Below, piece after piece: positions 58,701 to 64,000 of a DNA stretch of 64,000 nt; position 1 is the stretch's first letter; every line of letters begins with the position of its first letter. The position numbers were made by a program, and so were the translations under genes. The notes below the pieces were generated by a model. It searched no databases. It had not been told where the DNA came from and saw nothing but the letters and a program-made list of their open reading frames with translations. Origin of the DNA: Ophthalmolycus amberensis (Eukaryota > Chordata > Actinopteri > Perciformes > Zoarcidae); assembly GCA_024529925.1 (NCBI GenBank), contig JAFEUB010001103.1:1586501-1650500 (forward strand). The letters are read 5' to 3'.

Positions 58701-60329
58701 CTCTGCATTCACTAAAAGTTCATAAGAGGACTTTTCGTTAACACCTTCTATGCCCATGTCCATAATGCCTTGAAAACATACTTATAATGTGTTATAATCT
58801 GCTTGTAGCACTGTGTCATTCATAGTTAATAAGTCATAATGCTTTAGACAACAGAATCTACGAGCTTCCTGCAGAAGTAACTCCACTTCACAACTACAGG
58901 AGCTTTTTTCTCTTTTTCGTTTGGAGTTTTCAAAAAACAATGCACAAAAACAATGAATATATAACAATAATGTCCAAGGTAATGTTTCATTGTTTCCAGT
59001 TTTTAAGTTAATATTTCCTCGGATGCTTCACTTCCTGCCTGTGTGTGTTTCTTGGCTGTGGGATTGTCTGCCCCGCCCCGATTGTCTTCACCTGTCCCTC
59101 GTTATCGCCTTCCTTTCATTGTCTGATCCTCCTGGTCCGTGCCAGTTGCTTTTGGTATTCCTTTGTTGGCGTTCCAGCCGCGTGTCCTCAAGTATTCCAA
59201 GTGTGATTTAAACCTTTCCTTTGTGTGTTTAGATTGTGCCTCTGCCCAGCGTTTTTGGATAGCTTTATTAAGTGTTAATTGACTCCACATGTACCGTACC
59301 TGTTTCTGGCGATCTGGATCTCACTGCGTCATGCTTTTGAGTCCAGTTCCTTGTGGTTTCACCCGATGTTACAAATCAGGCTTCAAAATAATAGAAAAAC
59401 AACAAAGCATACTGAAAAGCTGTTGGCTGAAGTTTAAGCTTAAAATACTTCCCCAATAGGCCTTAACCCTTAACTTGGTTTACAAAATAAACGGAAACAA
59501 AAATGTCACGTTTCATACTAAATAATGCTTCAGTTTTGTGTTTTTACCACTTTATTTTTAAAAACTAAAATTTGCAAAGTGAACAACACTTTTAATTCCT
59601 TGTTCTGAATATACCTTTTCCAAACGCATGCAATATGTAATAAATAGTGCTTTAGTTGGTTCATAATAATCCAATCGATTTACAATTCTTATAAATCTGG
59701 AAATTGGATTTACATACTGTATATCTGTAATTTATGATTAAATACACTTTCTATTTCAACACCAATTATCATAATTCTGACTTGATTATTGATTTGCCAA
59801 TTACAAAATTTAGACTCTCACTTGGACGTTCTTCACTCAATTTTGTCAACTTAGGAAGACATTGATGAATGAGGTATACCCTCAAATAGCAGGCAGGAAA
59901 ACTGTGAGAATTAGAGCAATCCAGCAATGGAATGATAAGTCCACCCATCCCTCCTGTTTATCCATTTTCCTGAGGGGTTTGGGGCTGGATCCCATCTCAG
60001 AATAATTGTAACTACTGTTCTACGATGACAGGGAAGCTCTCTATCTTGACGAAGCCAAATAATTGTGCCAACACTGAAACAACAGCAAAGTGTGTAGCTG
60101 TGTATTTGGTTAGCTCTCTGTGAGACTCTCCAACTTTCCCAGCTGCAAAGCAGGCAAAGGGATGTTAACAGTGCTGCAAGACACGAGCCAAACTAATGTC
60201 ATCTGCTTGGTTACACACCGAACAAGCATAGTTTCCTCGAGTGTACTTGTAAGTGCAAGATTAAAGGAGCAGTGAGATTTAGTGTCATCGAGCAGTGAGG
60301 TTGCAGATTGCATCCAACTGAATTCCCCT

Positions 60330-60540
60330 CGGCTCACCCCCCCCCATTTTTCCAAGTGTGTCGGAGAACTACGGTGGCCTTTAGGTAACGTAAACATGAA
60401 AGGCTCTCTCTCCATAACGAAAACACAACAATTCTTCATTTCAGGTGATTACACTCTAGTAAACGTAAAAAAAAAGGTTATTCAATTTCTACCAATGAAT
60501 CCCCCTAAATCCAACACACTGTTCCTTTAAGAGCATTACC
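60330..60540. repeat. Probable dispersed fish repeat
   Basis: The series CCAAGTGTGTCGGAGAACTA, GGTGGCCTTTAGGTAACGTA and CACACTGTTCCTTTAA is one I recall recurring in fish. A partial copy (GCGTGTCGGAGAACTACCGA) lies at 52786-52805. Confidence 0.45.
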
Positions 60541-63245
60541 ATTGTACCAAAACAGCTAACTGTCATGCTACAGACTACATCAGGGTATGAACAACCAACC
60601 AAACAGGACACAGCTTCTCTGGAAAAAAGTATACCCGCCAATGTTTCATTTGTCCCCAAGAAGGAGGGGCAGTACGGCAACAGCTGATCTATCCCCACTC
60701 AGCATTGGACAAAAGATGACGCGTGATTACAGTTGGATAATTATATAGAATATAAACTAAACTAAAGGGAGCATGCAAAAAACATTTTTCGCGTTCACCA
60801 TGGGCAGATCTGAACCAGTGTATCCAATAATCTCACATGTACCAACCTGCTCTCTGGGCACCATGCTCATCATCGTCTTGGTACAATGCTTCCCAATATT
60901 GGGTGACAGGCGAGTCCGTGTGTACACTAGCGCTGTTCGACCATGGATGAGGCGAGGAAAAGCATCACGGACAGCCCATGTGTGGTCTCGACCCGTCAGC
61001 CCCACACTCTGCGAAGGACTGGAATTTAATCCGTCCTCAGAGAATGTGCCGACACGTGCTTTTCAGTGACGGTTGAATGCCGGCCTGCTTGTTGATAGGC
61101 CAACACGGTCCAGTTAAAGCTCAGCAGAATTAACAATACTGCTTTTAATTCCAGCAGTCTGATGTGGAAATGTTCCTGTAGTTTTCCGCCTCAGAGATGG
61201 TCCCATGCCAGGACTTTACAGGCACTGAAAGCCGAGCGCAGTCCAGCTCTATCCCCAAACATATTTCTTCCCCTCAACTATGTGGATAACGACTCATGAT
61301 TTAGTCCATGCCATAGGAGGAGAGATTCATGTCCTAGCTTTGAAGTGGGCATGCATGTCTGCCTTGTCCACATATTTTGAGAAGTTGCAGCAGTTCATGT
61401 CTGAAACATGTATCAGAACATCCTATTTATGGGTTAATGGCTCACAAAGGGAGTTTGCGATGCCTGGAACGAATGATCGAAACCAGTTTCAATATTTCTT
61501 GCAGCGTCAGTGTCCAGAATGGTCTCTGTGTAGTTTGTACATTTCGTGAGCACAGATCCAGGAGAGGTCTCACGCCCCTCTTTTATTGTTTTATTGGACA
61601 AAAAAGTAGCCGGAATACAGGGCGTGGTGGTGACCTCGTGTTGATCACATGCACTGTGATTGCAATATCCCTGGTTTGATTCCCTGGCAGTTGCTTTGGT
61701 TGTTGTTTCCCGTCTTTGTTCTGTTACCTCACACCTGTCTACTCTTTGGTTAAAGGTAAACATTTAAATACTACTTAACAAAGTTTGATGTATGAGTTTA
61801 CAGTCCAGGCCACAGCATTCTCTCCATTGACGGATAGGTGTAAACTTCCAACATTAGGGAGAGCAGTGCATCAGTCATTGTTAGAGCGGAAAGTCAACTT
61901 CACGGAGATTTAACCTGCGTGTGCGGTCACGGACCTCTGAGTAAACTCGCTCTTCCCCGCTGTGTTGATCCCTCCGTTTTCAGTATTCCATTTCTGCAAA
62001 AAAAAGCATAAACCAGTGTGAGATGGTCATGTTTATTATCATTACAGCCGTTGGTCTTACCGGCTCGGAGGAATCTTTGGGTTTGGCATCTCTCCATACA
62101 GGCTACGATCATGCACCCATTCAAACAAACATTTCAAAGTATTTTCCTTGACAGACCATTACGGTGAAGCTGCAACCGAATCCACCTCTACATTTTCAGA
62201 GTGCCATTTTAAACGGGTTGCAGTAAGTTTTTAGTTTCCGACTTACAGTCGACTTACACTCGGCTTCGGCTGCTCAGCCTCAGCTGATTCATGTCGAGGG
62301 TCATATCTCAACCTTGAGTGTCTGATTTAGTGTGAATGATTGGCCAACATCAGCAGACACGCCCCAAATTTGTGTGTCTGTGATTTCTTGAATTTTCTCC
62401 CGCAGTCCATATCATCAGGCCAGCTACGCCTTTTAAAGGACTTGACAATCCTTTGTCGATATCCGTTCATAAATAAGTTTGACCAGACTGAAAAAAAAAA
62501 ACAGCGTTGTGTGTAGATTCATGTCTGCGGATCCTCTCCAGTGGGTTTCAAAGTTTTTTTTAAAGCCTCTTAAGAGTTCAGTGACCTTTGTTGACGCATG
62601 GACGAGCATGTAATCCTTTACTTGAAAATCAGCAAGACCGGAGTAACAGGGTTTTCACACGATAGCGGTGATACATTATTGTAACCGACACAAAGCCTGA
62701 TGGGACTAGAGATGGTGCCAAGTTACCGCATCATATTTGTGTTATTTCGCTTGACCCTACTGTAAGTTATTCCTTATGTTTTAAACACGGAAGCAACGCA
62801 GTCGTGGTTAAATTGTTAAAAGCTTATGTTGTGTGACTGAACATTGTGCAAACCCACAGATATTTATCTCAAATTCTTCTGGAGACCGGAAATTGTGCAA
62901 AGATGCCACAATTTCAAGTTGCAGAAAGAATGTTTATAAATCAAAGCGCAAAACATGAAGTATTTGCATTTGGTGTCATAATGCAGGCATTGTGATACAG
63001 TGTGTGATTTATTCATTTATTTAAAGTTACTGTGATGAACTTTTAACTGGTAAAGAACAGTCTACATTTTATACTATGGAAGCCCGAACTGTTTCAAACG
63101 TTTTTTTTAATATCATTATTTTAGGATCACAATTCACTTGGTGAAGTTAGCGGTGGGATACACATGTCCCTACATCTGGTTTTAAAAACAAGGTGTACAT
63201 ACAAAATTCATATGCTCATAAGATTACATTATATTCAAAAGCCTG

Positions 63246-63443
63246 TTGCCTGTGTCCCTGATGAAGTTAAAAGAAAATATTACAGATACTTCCAGTCAGG
63301 AGCAGAGCTTCACCTTGCTGCTGGCAGCCATCACCAACATTACGCTGCTGGAGACCCGGGCGGTTCAGCTGGGCCCACTGGAGCGAAGGAAGGCACGGGA
63401 GAACCAGAACCAGGACCGAGCGGAACAGACTGTCAGAAAATGA
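63246..63443 (+). CDS. Unrecognised short ORF, possible terminal exon
   Basis: A 65-codon frame ending in TGA. The part after ACTTCCAGTCAG (63288-63299), a possible acceptor, reads EQSFTLLLAAITNITLLETR and then a charged, helix-like tail (ERRKARENQNQDRAEQ). The stretch is richer in G+C than its flanks. I do not recognise the product; it may be the last exon of a gene lying to the left, or chance. Confidence 0.2.
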   Translation: MPVSLMKLKENITDTSSQEQSFTLLLAAITNITLLETRAVQLGPLERRKARENQNQDRAEQTVRK

Positions 63444-64000
63444 GAGGGTTTTCTAAAGGGGCTCTGGTGCTCGGAAACACTACCACTTTTGTCCACGGGG
63501 GCAACACAAAATCAAAGTTCTTTGAAGTAGCTTTAAGGGAACTCAAAGGTTCAGGAGGTGGAGCCTACAGATGATAATGAAACAAAAAAGATCATTTCTG
63601 TGATGTGAATAGAGGTGCACATTGAGATTTGATTGACAACACAACCAGGAGGGAGAATGTATTGTGTGGTTGTGTGGTTCCCAGCAAAAATAGCCGAGGG
63701 TAAGTCCCTGAGGAACTAATTAAGTGAAAGAAAGTTCTTGTAACGTAAACTTTCCCTGAAAAGTTTGTTGCTCATTGTAAGCCTTTGCTTAACACAAGTC
63801 TCGCACATTTTGAGTTTAAATTAGAATCTTCTTCATTATCAGACTCTATCGGGAACGTCAGTCCATCGTGTAATGTTCAAAGTGAGCTTCCGATAATAAG
63901 CTTGTAGGAGTGTTTACCGTAACTAACTGTTTCCCTCTGCCAAGGCCACAAAGACTACAGAGCAACAGGGACATCAGCACGTCCTTTCTACACACACACA
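63444..64000. other. Right edge, no gene seen
   Basis: AT-rich sequence with a donor-like GAGG/GTAAGTC near 63699 but no exon I can support. The window ends in a CA run. Confidence 0.35.

Larger units (their letters stand above)
51297..63245. other. Long gene-poor stretch
   Basis: About 12 kb without any exon I can support. Recognisable pieces are repeats: a tRNA-SINE-like piece (52626-52700), related motifs GTGTCGGAGAACTAC at 52788 and 60359, a CA run (about 55099-55126) and a retroelement-like C/T-rich stretch (about 59030-59230). Confidence 0.4.

Noticed and set aside
60757..61069. Overlapping open frames on both strands near 60.8-61.0 kb
   Set aside because: They have no recognisable domain or consistent splice signals, and no conserved motif favours either strand.
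61927..62010. Minus-strand exon-like block (KWNTENGG...) after a TTTTTTTTGCAG acceptor
   Set aside because: The following donor (GTCCGTG) is poor, and neither a match to a known protein nor neighbouring exons could be seen.

Overview
This is vertebrate nuclear DNA, most likely from a ray-finned (teleost) fish. The coding parts are split by GT-AG introns. The proteins match vertebrate families. The spacers are AT-rich and full of microsatellites and fish-type DNA transposons and LINEs. There are no bacterial-style operons.

The core is a cluster of rhodopsin-like receptor genes for lipid mediators. From left to right: the last three coding exons of itm2a (+, 41-1870), gpr174 (-, 3345-7874, two coding exons), p2ry10 (-, 13079-14643, three coding exons), lpar4 (-, 19054-20256, two coding exons plus a likely upstream 5' UTR exon near 23.7 kb), an unrecognised receptor-like ORF (-, 29423-30169), and cysltr1 (+, 36557-37591, one coding exon). 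As I recall human Xq21.1, the same genes lie there in the same order and relative orientation (CYSLTR1, LPAR4, P2RY10, GPR174, ITM2A), so this looks like the fish counterpart of that block. The products are predicted receptors for lysophosphatidylserine (gpr174, p2ry10), lysophosphatidic acid (lpar4) and cysteinyl leukotrienes (cysltr1). The shared theme is lipid signalling, especially in immune and vascular cells.

The gpr174 intron holds two nested hAT-type transposons, both with recognisable target site duplications, and a 70-bp minisatellite. From about 38 kb to the right edge I find no convincing gene. That stretch holds a decayed L2-type LINE (43.06-44.94 kb) carrying two adjacent near-perfect palindromes, a 3-kb CT/CACG satellite-like array (45.72-48.69 kb) with a near-identical 720-bp duplication, and a Tc1/IS630-type transposon (49629-50970) that has split a trinucleotide repeat in two. 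One short unrecognised ORF lies near the right edge (63246-63443).

The points most worth a second look are the receptor-like ORF between lpar4 and cysltr1, the introns that cut three of the four recognised receptor genes at different positions, the twin palindromes in the LINE, and the 720-bp array duplication.
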